From positions 480,963 to 544,962 of the forward strand of contig CAJNOP010000106.1 in assembly GCA_905250075.1 (NCBI GenBank): a DNA stretch of 64,000 nucleotides, written 5' to 3'. The notes under the pieces are model-generated. The model saw nothing but the letters and a program-made list of their open reading frames with translations. It was not told where the DNA came from and did no database searches. This DNA is from Rotaria sp. Silwood1 (Eukaryota > Rotifera > Eurotatoria > Philodinida > Philodinidae). Shown in pieces: positions 23,298-36,657 of this stretch (its first letter is position 1; the number at the start of each line of letters is the position of its first letter). A program made the translations under genes and the position numbers.

Positions 23298-24761
23298 ATG
23301 AGTGCCACACCTACTGTTAAGCTTGGCGCAGGCAAAGAATTAACAGTGACTGGTTGGTTCTTTTTTTCTGTATAGATATGTTTACTGAAATGGTTCATTA
23401 TCCATTGCAGACATGGAAGTTTTGAGAGTTCGTTCAAAACTTAGCGAAAGCGGTAATCAAAAGTCTCTTTTCTTTGATATATGTATAATGTGCTTATTTT
23501 TCTCGTTGCAGAAATAAAAAAATTACATGCAGTAGATATAAAATATGATCGAATCTGATATTCATTTATTCTCACCGTTTCTCTCACTAGGAATTCTGGC
23601 GTGACAATCCAGATGGTACAATGACTGATGCAACATACGAAAAGTTTTATCAGAAATACAAAGAGAGCAATCCTGTACGAAAATTTCCTCGCGAGTATGT
23701 TCATGCATAATTGATGTCATTTTTTTTTCTAATCGATGTCTGACTACATTGATATACACTTACTGCTTGTATCGTGAAACTCAAATTATTATTCTTTAGT
23801 TGATGTTCGTTCGAAGACTTTTATGCAAACTCAAGGATTCGCTTTATCGACTTTATTTAGTCATAATTTCATGTTTTAATGTATTTGACAGGCTAAGAAA
23901 AAAGTGTCACGTCAGACGAGAATATCAATCATGAATATATTTTGACGAGTTCACCTATCAATCATTCATACATCGTAGGTGATGGTCGGATTAAATTATT
24001 GTTTTATCTGTCGAATATTGCAGTTAGATTTCAATTTTTTGATAGCAGGGGTATCATATTAGCATTAAATAATGCTAATACTGAGCTGACAGTCCAATTT
24101 TATAGTGAACAAGAAATATAAAAAAAACTCATAGCAGAAGTCAAAACTCATCTTGGAGTATGAGTCTAGTATTTACTATGTAGTCTTTCACGGTCCAATT
24201 GAATCCATTTTGTTTAAGACTTGCATTTGCTCTCTTCGATTCAAATCACGACAAAAAGATTGACTTTGTGGAATTCTTAATGGCCAACGCTTTTTCATCG
24301 GCAGATAATAGACGTGAAGCATTAGGATATTTATTTGATATGTAAGTAGTTCTCAGAATTATTTCTTATCTTCACAGCTATTCTATCTATTCAGGTGTGA
24401 TACTTCTCTCGATGGAAGAATAGATATGGCTGAATTAGCAGCTTTTAATGCGATCATTGTAAGATAACTAGTTCTATTGATGTGATTATCTCGCGATAAT
24501 AATGAATTTATGGTATGCTTCTCTAGACTGGCAGTGCAAAGGAAACTCAGAATGCTTCGACTTATGAAACAATGAAAGTTGCCGGAAAAATTTTCAGTTT
24601 CATCGGTTTGGATGCAGAAAGAAAATTGACCAAAGAACAGTTCATTGAAGAGTATTATTCTATTTGTTGTCTCATTTAAAAATATATACATTTTTTTGTT
24701 TGATATTATTAGATGTGAAAAAATTCCATTACTTAAAACAATGTTCAAAATCAAGAAATGA
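23298..24761 (+). CDS. Neuronal calcium sensor-like EF-hand protein
   Basis: Eight exons by my model: 23298-23352, 23411-23452, 23512-23531, 23591-23694, 24219-24341, 24395-24458, 24527-24651, 24713-24761. They total 582 nt (193 aa), all GT-AG with matching phases. The length is typical of the NCS/visinin-like family. EF-hand 1 is degenerate (residues about 44-55, DNPDGTMTDATY), as usual in the family. EF-hand 2 is canonical (D81-E92, DSNHDKKIDFVE). EF-hand 3 is canonical (D117-E128, DTSLDGRIDMAE). EF-hand 4 lacks most ligands (LDAERKLTKEQF). The N-terminus is MSATPT, so the usual glycine-2 myristoylation site is absent and a Ca2+-myristoyl switch is not expected. Exon 3 is only 20 nt. A soluble Ca2+-dependent regulator is the likely role. 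Confidence 0.88.
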
Positions 24762-25363
24762 TTGTACAATTCACTATTTTCCTATTTCGAAAGACATTCT
24801 CATGGACAAATCGTTTCTCTTAGATAAATAAAATTCTTTGATCATCTCTCATCGCTCATCAGTGTATAAAATGACCTAAAGAAAAAATACAAAAGCAAAT
24901 ATTTCTGTATTCTAATGCTAAAATCATCGCTTTCTTTTCTTATAGAACTAATTGAATTGGCATTTCTATGATAAAGTTGCCCAGCATGATTCGTGCCAAT
25001 AAACTACATATATGATGATAACATATTACTAATTCAAATAAGTCTTGATGAACTGCTATGTTGATTGATTTTGATCAACAGAGATTTTTGTGAACATTTT
25101 CGTTACTTCCTGTTGATATTTTTGCGTTGGATCACTATAGCAATAATGGTACATATTCGAGATGCCTACAAGTTACCTTAGGTGTGGATGTAGAGAATGG
25201 GTGAGCGCATAATTTCTCCATATACACACCCAAAATATTAAAAAATAAGAAAAAAAATCATGCCTCAAATATTTATTTCGATACTTCGATCATTTTGTGT
25301 TTATACGACAAATATTCTAATAAGCAAAAAAAAACTTCTTTTTTATTAATAATTTCTAATGAT
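24762..25363. other. Intergenic between convergent genes
   Basis: Only the hairpin at 25181-25231 stands out. The calcium-sensor gene and the decayed monooxygenase gene point toward this region. Confidence 0.5.
25181..25231. repeat. GT/AC hairpin
   Basis: GGTGTGGATGTAG arm, spacer, then TACACACCC. Confidence 0.65.
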
Positions 25364-27270
25364 TTATTTTTGACATTGAACTGGTTTGAAATCTTGATAT
25401 TCTGATAAAACAGTAAGATTTTCAATCTGAATTTGTCCTGCTCGTGTAAAAATAGATAGACGTGGAACATTATTGTAATATTCTTGTCATTGTTTGCATG
25501 ATTCTATTGTCCATATCAAATCATGTAACCATTTTCTGGCAGTATAAAAATCAAATTGTGATCTATTTATTGAATTAAATTCAATTTTTGATATTTTGTT
25601 TTTTAATAAAAATAAATTACTTAGAATTTATTAATGTCTGTAATGATTGAGCTGTATTCATAGTGAAACATATAGAAAGATCATCAATTCGAGGATAATA
25701 ACTGAAAAAATGTAAACACATTTCATCTCTTGTTCCTTGTCCACCCTAAAAACGAAATTTTTTGAATATTTGTTTTTTCAAGAATTATTAATCATACCAA
25801 TGTAATTTCAGTTTTATTCATTGTATTATAAACACATCATGTAGCAAATTCATCTACCTTTTAAAACAAATATTTAATTTACGAAAAAAAAAATTCAATT
25901 AATATTTTTACTGGATAAAGTTGAATTCTTTTTGTTAAACGATTTTCAAATTGATAATTAAAATTATATGATTCAGCATTAAATAAATATTCAACAGCTG
26001 TTTTATTACGAATTAATTTAGCCCATAAACTAACACCTAGTATGAAAATACAATCAAATATTTCTAATTATAAAAATATATCAAAAATACCATGTAAATG
26101 AGTATGTAGAAAAGCAAATAATAACGTTATACCTGATTTTGGAATAATCTAAGAAAATTAAGATATCTTTTGTTTTTTTTTTGTATTATGAATAGCAATA
26201 TGCTTCAGTAGCTATACTGGGACAATAGGAATCAACAATAAAATTTTCAACTTTTGGTGGAATAATAAGACCAAAAAGAGTTGAAACTGTACCAAGTCTT
26301 AAATAACCAAGATCATGTTGACGAAGTTTATTATCAAGATAAAATCGAATTCCAGAATTATCACGACGATCTGATTAGAATATAATTTTAATTTTTTTTT
26401 TTTAATTTTGAAATCAGTATTATTTTACTTGAAGTTTGTTTTGAATTGTCATAATGTGTTTGAATCATAAAACATCTATTTGGAAAGTTCACTCCAATTG
26501 GACATCCAGCTTTTTCAGGAAATTCAAGTATCTAAAATAAATTTATCTCTTAGTTTTTTTTTGTAGCATCAAGTTTTATTATAGATATAACATGATCACC
26601 ACCGATTGCCCAACCAGTAGCAATATTTGTCGCACAAAGTTCACTTTGATCGACAATATCATCACATACTTCATCAGGAAGATTATTATCATTAAAAATA
26701 AATGAAGAATTACATCCATGTAAAAGTAAATGGTGAACAAGATCGGAATTCTCATCATCGATCAATGTTTTGTACTATTCAAAGAAAAAAATGAAATTGT
26801 TTTTTTTTTCTCAGTAATATCATCAAATAATTTATTCCATATTGCAATAGCATGCCTTTTTGTTGTGTAAGTAGTTGGTACTTTATAAATTTTACAATGA
26901 TATGTTGTATCATTCGATGGAACAATATACTTAAAACAAAAATTAATTAGATTAGAATATTTAACTCAATTGTTTAACTAACATTGTTGACACGAAGTTC
27001 AAAATAATCGAGTTCAATAAATTTTTCATCAGGTGGTGGTTGACCGTAAGATCGAAATGGAATCATACGTGTACCTCGACGACTTTCATGATAACTTATT
27101 TCAGATATATCAGGATCAACAAGACCATATGCATATATTAAATATTTGTTTCACTCTATTGAAGAAAAAAAAATGTCAAAAGATCAATTGAGTAATTTTA
27201 AAAGAATTGGTTAAACAATATTCTTTAGTATTTAATGTTAACCACTCGTCTTCGATATCTACTCTAATTT
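25364..27270 (-). pseudogene. Decayed DBH-like copper monooxygenase (MOXD family)
   Basis: Read on the minus strand, exon-sized segments appear in family order. First is a DOMON tail (KYLIYAYGLVDPDISE, then ESRRGTRMIPFRSYGQ). Next is the first copper domain (YIVPSNDTTYHCKIYKVP, then LVHHLLLHGC with the HH copper ligands). GWAIGGD and FMIQTHYDNS follow, then the second copper site (FAFLHTHLHG) and the Met ligand region (GTRDEMCLHFFSYYPR). A C-terminal segment ends in KPVQCQK before the stop at 25364-25366. Intact family members hydroxylate small amines or peptides using ascorbate and copper. Here several frames carry stops: TGA in FAT*CVYN, TGA before NKYLIYAYG, and a stop near 25484. Signal peptide and N-terminal DOMON half are not found. 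Copper ligands remain, so decay is recent or partial. Confidence 0.8.
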
Positions 27271-30200
27271 TTCATGGAATTAAATATGGGTTTTTCTTTA
27301 GGAATAGAATACACTGAACATATATTCAAATCGAAATGAAACCTTTATTGGATAGTCCATTGAATCATATGTATCAAGCAAACGTTTGAATTGAATCCTG
27401 ATTGTACTATAGTATAGATCATATAAAATTCTAGTCCTAAATGTTTCACTCGCTTGAACTACTTTTAAGCAAGCGAAAAACAAACAAAATATTCTCGAAA
27501 AACTTCGGTCCATTCATCCTGACTAGACTATGTTTTTAGACCTTCAAAAGATTTCCTTATCAGTTTTTGAACAAAACTAGATATCAATTTTCGGAATCCA
27601 TAGTCGTAAAAAAAATAATAGAATACTGATTTTAACCTACAGTGTTTCATCCATTTAGAATATTGTCAAATAGGTTAATAATGATGAAATCGTTTCTCCA
27701 GAAATTTAGGCATCACCAATTAGTTGAAATTTTTCGTGTATGATATGGTTCATAAGAACTATTTATGAGCAATATTTAACATCGAAACGATGACATGATT
27801 TTATTTGCAATAGACTATAGATGACAAATTCATTGAAGTGATCATAACTCGGAAAAAAAGCAAATAGTCTATAATTCGCTAGGCGTTGAATACAGTCTCA
27901 GTAAACTTACCATTAATCAGACGAAGTTTGTCTAAAAAGATTTTTAATTACTTAAAGACATTCTCTAATGAGGTGAAAATGTTAAATTGAAGTAAATAAA
28001 ATTAATGAGTTGACAATATGATTGAAGCTGTTGCTTGATTACTAATCAAAGTATTTGTGAATATATGAGCAATCATATTTTGATAAAACCTGTTTACTAT
28101 CTATTTTTCGCTTCTATTCTTGTTTTATTTCTTCTAAATGATGACAAATATTTCTAAAAAACAAAAGGAATTTAAAAAAAAATAGAAACAAAAACACAAT
28201 CCAGCTTGACAGTTCTCCATAAGAAACTGATGAATGTTTTAATGTCAAAGATCTAGTTTGAAAATTCTACAGCAGTTTTGTCTAATAAAGATTATAATTG
28301 TGTATAATTAAGTGCGTGGTTATCAAATTGTTCTTTTTCAGTTAAAAATTCATTTGAAAGTAGTTGAACTTGAATAAATGTTAATTGATTTTGAAATACA
28401 GTTGTTAAAAATCCAGTGAAATTATGATACTTAATCAAATCAGCAGAGAATCGATGCAAAATGTACGATTTTCTTTCGTTAAATATTTTTAACGTGTTTT
28501 TGAACGTTTACTTTCAGAATGAAACAAATCTTATAGCAAGACGTACCAATTTAATATCAGATTATACTAGAGTCAGTTAAAGATACTTCCACGACAACTA
28601 GAAAGGAATCATCAGGTATTGAATTATGTCTTTTTCCTATAGGATTGGCTTATCTTTTTATAAAAATATAAAGACCTATGTATGAATGAATAATTGATAT
28701 GGACACCAGATAGTTCCAACACATCTTCACCCATCGCGTGGAAAAAACAATCTGCAAAAATCTACGTTTGAATGCGTATTTTTCTCGGTTTACATATTTT
28801 CGCTAGGTCTCAAACCGATATTTTCAAACACGTTAGAATGAATTTAATATCCATTAATAGTGAGTTTTTCTGCAGAACTAGACTTCTATCCATTTATTCT
28901 ACTGTAACTTTTATTCATTAAGCTTCATATCTATGTCACAATTGAGATCGGAAAGTTCGAAATGCAGGAATAAAATAGAAAAAAAATTCTCTTAGAATGA
29001 ATTAATAAAGGAAATGAAACTGTATCAATCAGATAAAGTGATCGATTTAGACAAGAGTTTATAAAATCAAAGCACTTTGTAGTCCGTAAATAAAAAACTC
29101 AATTCTTTTTACTACCGCATCAGAAAGTCTGACCGAAAATTCACTGAGGAAAACTGTGCATCGTATAAGCTTTCAATCTCATTAGTGCTTACAAAAATTT
29201 ATTGCACTTTTTTATCATAGTTATAAGACAAACATTTGATGAAATGCATATTATTTTTAAAAAACTGTTTCATCCGACATCCTTGTTCCTTTAAATACCA
29301 TTTAAAAAGATTTTTTTAAAACATTATACAAAAATAGTAAAAATAATTCTCATTCTATAGAAGAAAAAAAAAAGTTACTTGTTTGTTGTACAAAAGTAAA
29401 ATATTTATTTTTCAATTCAATTTGACTCATTGAAGGTTTCTATTGTTAAAAAAAAATTATGAAAATATATCCTCAATCTAGAGAAACACACAAAGTATTT
29501 AGTGTTATAATAGTATATCTAGTATTATACATCAATGATATATTTTATGAAGAAATGAGAAAGATACTATTCCAATTCCAACTAAATTTCAAAGTCATCT
29601 ACAGCATACATATGCTTTTCAATCTATACTTCGATACTCAGATGCGTATATCCACAATACGATACGTTTAATGTTAAACTTATATCCTCTTCGAGAGAAT
29701 TCCTCATTCATAGACAGGTTCCTGAAATGAAGCTCTCACAAGCAATGGCATAACAAATGTGACGAAAATTTTTCCAACACGATTACAATGGATTCATCGC
29801 GTTTCAACTTTCAATAATCATATAGAGTTTACGTTGTAAAACTTTTATTGCAATATGCCAATTGCTTAATGTCTCTTTTGCTTTTCGATATTATTCTTCT
29901 GAATATTTAACACAGTGTAGGTGTGTCGGTTGAATGAGTCATCATGTCTACATCCATCGTTGTATTTGACTTGTCGCACTATGATCAACAATGTATGATA
30001 TAAATAGATTATGTGCCAGAGATATGGTTCAGGATCATCATTACTCATGTCAAGAACATTGTACAACATCAGTACCTGTAGTTTTGAAAGCATCGCCGAA
30101 ATCGATAAAGGAGCTTTTGGAAAAAAATGAATGTAAAGTTAAACATTGTTCTGTTGAGAATATAAGGATAAAACCATTGCAGATTTGATTATGATGTTTG

Positions 30201-30445
30201 ACGAGAAACAATACTCATATAAGAATATTCTTCTAATAAACATCTCGGATCATAATTGTGTAAATGATCTTCAAGACAATTAGTCTAATCCTAATCCAAA
30301 AAACACAAATGTAATTAATTCATCACTGATGCAGAAAAATTAAAAAAAAATCATATCTAGATATGAACTCTACCAACTAAAAACAAAAGACCGTTTATTT
30401 TATTTAATAAAAACAAATTCTAAAAAAGAATTAATAATATACATG
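27271..30445. other. AT-rich intergenic stretch
   Basis: No complete gene recognised. A coding-like terminal exon may lie at 28292-28505 (minus), listed separately. Other short frames look random. Confidence 0.4.
28292..28505 (-). other. Possible orphan 3' coding exon
   Basis: The minus strand is open for about 65-70 codons to a TAA at 28292-28294, with residues such as HRFSADLIKYHNFTGFLTTV and NHALNYTQL at the end. The composition looks coding, but I do not recognise the family. No upstream exons were found. Confidence 0.25.
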
Positions 30446-32309
30446 TTAAAATTCTTCCCATTCTATATAGATATAATCTATTACACGTTTAATTGTATAA
30501 TTAAATAAAATTTTTTCAAAATTGATCATTCTTTTTAATTTTCGAATCATTTCATCATCGACTGTTGGAATACGAAAACATAATACACAAAGACAATCAT
30601 TACAACCATCTTTAATTTTTTTGAATATATATCGTAGAACAAATTTGAAATCTATATGTTTGATATAATCTACTTTGAAAGATTCCATATAAGGACATAA
30701 TTCCGAAAGAAAAGAAAATTCTTCAATTTCATTCATCTTCTCAAGATATACATTTGTAATTTTACTTGTATCTTTTATTGAAGAAAAAGTGCAACGTTCT
30801 TCAGAATTTAACATTCTTGGTTCATATAATGATAACGAATGAATTTTTAATGTATTGATTTCTGGTAATAAATTTACAATTTCAATTAATGTACCAATGA
30901 AAATTTTTTCTTTTGGAATTTCCAAATCGTACACTTGTGCGACAGTTAAAACACGTCTAGTAGCTATTGTCAGTAATTTTTCAATATCATCAGAATCAAC
31001 ATTTTTCAGGGTAAGTCGAATAGATTTGGAAAAATCTCGTGAAGAATTACAAATCTTATCTTGTGTATTTTCATACCATCTTTTTCTAAAAGAGAGAATT
31101 ATTTTCTTTTTTTTACATAAACAAAAATTTGCTTTATGTACCTGTATGGATGAACTAAATAAATGATAGATTCACTATTGATTTCAGCTTCGAATACCCA
31201 TTGTCGTTCAATCCAAAAGGATGAAATAAATTGATTTGGTTCTCCATTATATATCGAATATTTATATACACGATCAGCTCGTTCATAATATCGTAAATAA
31301 AATTTTTCTAATTGAGGTAAAGATTTCAAAATTAATTTTTCCCATTGATAAGCATCAAGAAAAGCTATATCTTGAGAATAAATATTAATATGTAAAATTT
31401 TTAATGTCGAACATATTTTTCTAATGAATATTTCAAATTCATCAAATTTTACATGATGCATATATATCGAAACATTTGTTAAATTTGCTAATATTATTGG
31501 TGATATAGTTCGAATGTTTGAATCAATTTCAAGTTTATGGCATAGTTTAAGACGACGAAGTTGAGGTGTATAAGAAATTATAGTATAAAGTTCGTTGAGA
31601 GTACAATGATGATGAATAGAAAGATATTCAATAGTACTCTGTTGTTTATTGATAGCCATCGGTAGTGAAAATGAACTATTCTTTCGATCAAAGATGAATC
31701 TGCACCATTTTAATGTCGGCAAGGTGAATATTAGTCGATAAATATCATTTAGATTTTCATAAGTATTAGATGTTTTGATACTTAAAGAGAAAAGACGAGG
31801 TAGACTAGCTAAATTAATAAGAAGTGAAATAAGTCTAATTGGTTCAATATCATAAATACGAAGCGATTCGAGAGCGGTCAGTGAAGATTGAATGGTAAAC
31901 CACAAGAAAAAAGTATCGCTTTGTATGGATAAATATACTCTCATGGAGACTATTTTATGCATATTCATACGAAGAAATTTTTTATAATTATTTCTATGCC
32001 CTTCCTTATATTTTAAATGATGAATTTTAATTTTAAACAATAGAGATGGAGAATTGAGAAGTTGTTGAAAACGATGATTAAGGTTTGAAAATGCTTTATA
32101 TATTACATAACCATCAAGATAATCAAATATTTCATAGAAAAATTCCATAGATAAATTTTCAATACAAGTTATTGATCGATTGAATTCATCTAAATATATG
32201 ACAATAAACAAAAAGTTTATATCTATTATTTGTATAACTTACTTCGTAATTTCTTGGTTTCTTCTTTTGATGATTGATTTAAAGATAATTTTCGTTTCAT
32301 TTGATCCAT
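30446..32309 (-). CDS. F-box/LRR-like protein
   Basis: Three exons on the minus strand: 32309-32243, 32189-31142, 31085-30446. They total 1755 nt (584 aa), with introns of 53 and 56 bp, GT-AG and phase-matched. The N-terminus (MDQMKRKLSLNQSSKEETKK) is followed by an F-box at about residues 32-70 (ENLSMEFFYEIFDYLDGY, then AFSNLNHRFQQLLNS). The remainder has irregular leucine-rich repeats, for example LRIYDIEPIRLISLLINLAS and LRRLKLCHKLEID. F-box proteins dock to Skp1 in SCF ubiquitin ligases, and the LRR part selects the substrate. The family is strongly expanded in bdelloids (recalled). The start is the first ATG in frame. No disruption is seen, in contrast to the F-box remnants later in the window. 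Confidence 0.85.
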
Positions 32310-33149
32310 ATGTTGATTTCAAAATTTGATTTTATCTCTTTCTACAAAAATAAAATAAAATGACTAATTCTAATTTTTTTTCTTATATATTTAGTGACAG
32401 ATATTATTTTATAACTCAGGACGTCAATACATTTATAGATATTTCTCTTTTCTTGTCATTGAAAAAAAAAATATTTGTACAATTTTATATTTTAGAAAAT
32501 AAAATATTTACCTATTGTTCGATCTAAAAAAGAATATATTATTATTTACAAATTAATAATATAACTGTACAGTATGACAAACTAGAGAAGTACCTTTATC
32601 GCTATCATTAATGATGATACCTAAACCAATCGTGTCTATATAACAGTATGAACGTACTCCTATTTTGGTGAAATAGACGAGAAAAGAGGAAAGGTCATAT
32701 AGAGAAGAAAAAGGAAGGATATTAGTTCATGGTCTTCACAGTTGAAACAATTTAAGTCACCATATGGATGTACAGAGACAAGCGCTAAGATGAATGGATA
32801 CATAGAGAACTTCGACTGTCATAGTGGTATGAAATAAAGAAAAATTTTTATGCTTTATTTAATTTCGGAAAAGATTTTAGACAGTCGATCACGTTAGCAA
32901 AAAAAAAGGAGAGAAGTGACTACAAAAAAAAAATGTTGATTGAGCATTGTGGCTTGAGTATAGAAAAGTCATAAATGAGAGGAAAGAAAGAAAAAAAAGT
33001 ATGTCTATTTCTGCGTATGACTCATCTCGTTGACCCATGACACTTCCGCTATTCTTCAATTAATCTTGTTCTCTCGTATGTTTCATTTTTCTGTGTCATC
33101 TGCTTTTCTATTTTTTTTCTGTTATATTTGTATGTATGATTTTAGAACT
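32310..33149. other. Upstream region of the F-box gene
   Basis: AT-rich, with poly-A and poly-T runs. No gene or specific promoter motif recognised. Confidence 0.45.
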
Positions 33150-33728
33150 CAATGAGCCATGTTGAGAGTTTGCTTTCTGGTCATGAATATGCATAAATAT
33201 ATAATTCATACAATAGCTTATTTGTTACTAAGAGTGGTCTCTTTCTTTTTATCTATCTTTTCAATCGTCTTTCTAGCATAGAAAATATTCCCTTATTATA
33301 ACTGAGAAAATGAGAAAAAATATACTCGTTTAGATAATTCTTTTTATAATAAAAATCTTTCATTAAATAAATTTCTGATGATAAATGACGATTGTTTAAT
33401 TTAGATGCTGTTTATTTCAATATACCTTCATCTTTTTGTTTTTGATTGTTGTGATGTAGAGAAATAAGCACGAGGATAGCTTTTTCATCTTTTCAGTATT
33501 AAACGTTTCTTTAAAAATAGAAAAAAAGAAAACATTAAAGAGCTAAAAAGATCAAAACATAGTAGAAATAGGAAACATGATAAGCGATTTTTTTCTTTTC
33601 TAGAAAGACGATTGAAAAAGATAGATAAAAGAAAAGAGACCCCTTTTAGCAACAAATAAGTTATTGTATGAATATTTTTTATACATGTTCGTGGCCAACA
33701 AGCGAATTCGAGACATGACTCATTTTTC
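33150..33728. repeat. Imperfect inverted repeat (foldback, about 580 bp)
   Basis: Arms about 33150-33290 and 33590-33728 are near reverse complements. For example, ATTCATACAATAGCTTATTT near 33203 pairs with the segment near 33660, and ATCTTTTCAATCGTCTTTCT near 33254 pairs with the one near 33605. The centre near 33440 is AT-rich and not coding. A MITE-like foldback is the simplest reading. Confidence 0.75.
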
Positions 33729-34187
33729 CTTTACGAACGATAAGGTCTAACTTAAGATACATTATTATAATATTACAATAAAATAATAAATGTTTTTGAA
33801 CATTCTCATACTTTAAAACAATTCAATCTTATTTTCTTTACTCATCAATTAATACTTTATCGATCTATGCTGTAAGAGCGTGAGCAACGATCTTCTCTTT
33901 GTTTATACATTTTTAATTGCATACTTACCCTATCATTTATTGAGTTCAACAGCGAAAAATCAAAACGAAATGATATATTTCAGAAGTGGTACAATATTAT
34001 CGATACGTTCATAAGTATGGATCTGGATACCAGTGTTCTCGTCATATACAACTATACTAAATTTGATGAAAGACAAAAATAACACAGTGCTGAATATCAA
34101 GCGTATTTAAAGAAAACGATAATTGATTTGACATTCTATTGACAGAATAGTTTCAAAGGCAATATTGCTTTTAGGCCTACTTGAAAA

Positions 34188-34249
34188 GTGTGGGTGGGTG
34201 TCGGGTGTGGATGTATGTCGTCTCTTCAATCCACCCCACACTCACACCC
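34188..34249. repeat. GT/AC hairpin
   Basis: GTGTGGGTGGGTGTCGGGTG arm, spacer with GTCTCTTCAAT, then CCACCCCACACTCACACCC. Confidence 0.85.
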
Positions 34250-35507
34250 GCAAGGATACAATTATCAAATAATGTTACAATTATTTCATTAAAAAATAAA
34301 ACTTAATATCCGATCTAATTTAACATAAAATTTTAAAAAAATGTTCGGTCTAAAACAAAGTATTATTTATATAGGTCAAATCAATATGAAATGAAAAATT
34401 CATTTATATAATAGATATGAAGCTGGATAAACTGATTTAGATTGACCAAAAATGTTTTAAACTTTGGCTCGTAGAGATTAGGTAAAAGTAAGGGTGTTTC
34501 GGTACGTGTTTATAAGTATCCTTACTCAGATTATATCTTGATGAATTCGAATATCAAGAATTTCAAGTTCACCTCAATCTACGAATGAACATTGAAACAA
34601 AAATTGAATAACAGTTTTTGGATTTATATTTACATCAAAATTTAGTTTTTCTCATGACATTAAAAACACACGAAGGTTGGATTTAATACGGTACGAAGTA
34701 TAGCATATATGTAGTTCTTCGTGTATGGATTTGGCCTCCGTACTTTGGGTATTTTTTGCTGTAACAAAATCTGTACCTGGTGCCATGATGTTCTAGAGAA
34801 ACCTGTAAGTTGATAGAAATTTGTTCGAACTATGTCAGGAAGATAGATGTCCTGAGATGTTTTAAACTATTTTGAATCTTCATTATGAGTTTTGCTTTTT
34901 CTTCAGCAAGTTCCACAAAACACTGATTTTGACTATTTGGTCGTCATCTTTTACTCGAGATAATTAAAATTGATGAACTGATCTGCAGTCAACTGCTATG
35001 AACAGGAAAAATAATAGAAACCTTCGATAGAATATGATCAACTCTTGGTGAAATCGTTTATCATTCTTATGTCAATTGAAATTCCATTGCCGAAAATGAA
35101 AACCCCTTCATTCTATTGCGACGATTTCGAGAACGAAGAGTCAAAAAAAAACACAGGTAGACATGCTTGTACTATTTTATTCACGCATTGAAGAAAGTAA
35201 TAGACTTGTATGGAGTCTTTTTATGTAAGAAACTCTTACAACTATTTGAAATAAACTAGTGAAAAAAGTTTTTTGTAATCCTAGCAAATGAGTAGATGTG
35301 TATCTCATTAATAACGCATCATTCGAGATTTCATTGTTTATGCACATTGGACTACAGTAAGCGTTTTACTTCTAATATTCATAGTATAACAAAGGCATAT
35401 AATTTAAGTGACATTATTTGTTTTGATTTGAAATATAAGAGCCTCCTACAGAAAATATTCTCTACAAATCCATATTGTTAAAACAACTTTTACCTTCTTC
35501 GATGCAT

Positions 35508-35557
35508 GAGTGGGTGTGGTGTAGATGTATTCTTGTTTTAGTAACACCCAGACCCAT
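35508..35557. repeat. GT/AC hairpin
   Basis: GAGTGGGTGTGGTG arm, TATTCTTG-containing spacer, then AACACCCAGACCCAT. Confidence 0.7.
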
Positions 35558-36033
35558 GTGACTCGCAGAGTTCTTTAAAACATAGTCATTTCATCATAAT
35601 CTCGAGTTTTAGAATTATAAAATATATTTTGAATGCATTATCAAAATGTTGAACATCAGAAGCATGTTCATATTTCTAAATAGGACAAAGTTTCTCTATG
35701 CAAAATATGTTAATTTTGTATAGAATTTACTTCTTAACCAGAATTTCTCAAATTGTATTATATAAAATTACTACTAATGAAACTTGCTCATCGATATATG
35801 AAACTCAAAATTGATTTTGCAAGGCATATCTGAATGAGATATTATATGTGTACGATTCCGCAAGCATTTTGTGAAACTGATATATTTTTTTTCTTAGGAG
35901 TAACAGGCGTGAAATATCATGATTGTTCGGATTAAAACAATAAGATAGAAAACTTGAGCAGTATTTGTAGAAGAAAAAGGTCAAAATCGGAAAGATTAAA
36001 TTCATATGCGAAAGAGCATTACTGTTACTGAAT

Positions 36034-36092
36034 GGATGAGTGTGAATACGCAGGTACAATTAATCTTCTACATGGACTAATATGCACACCCT
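36034..36092. repeat. Weak GT/AC hairpin
   Basis: GGATGAGTGTGAATACG arm and GCACACCCTC partner. Degenerate. Confidence 0.4.
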
Positions 36093-36657
36093 CAGGATAA
36101 ATTCCTGTTTAGTGTGATGATAATTGAATCTTTTCTTAGCTCTTCAATCGAATGTTTTCTGACGAATGATGTGTATCATTTTAAAAGATTAAAAAAGCCT
36201 CGAAAACAAAACGTCATTAGATTTTAGATATGGTGTATTGTGATTATAAAAAAAATATGATGGCTACTATTATGTGAATAGTCATGAAGAAAAAACTACC
36301 TAAAAGCTATCATATTGTGTTCCCAAAGGATGCATCAACGATATTTTTCCTTTTCCAACAGATACACATAGCTTTCTTAAGACTATAAGAATTATCCTGG
36401 AACTTTCATTGAATCATTTTCTTAGTTGATAAAAAGAAAAAAAAACGTATTGTTACTTGATCGTTTTCCAAGATCATGCGGATATAGTGAGAACAATTTT
36501 GTATCTATTTTGTATGTCGTGATTAATATTTATTTATGTTAATAGATAAAATACGAAGAAAAAATCATTTAGTTCAAGAAGTTAGTTTAAGAACCTATGA
36601 GACAAAAAGAAATATTATAACCAATATGGTGTTTGCTTATGTTCAGAAGCACAATCC

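Larger units (their letters stand above)
33729..36657. other. Intergenic with three GT/AC hairpins
   Basis: No gene recognised. Hairpins are at 34188, 35508 and 36034. Confidence 0.45.
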
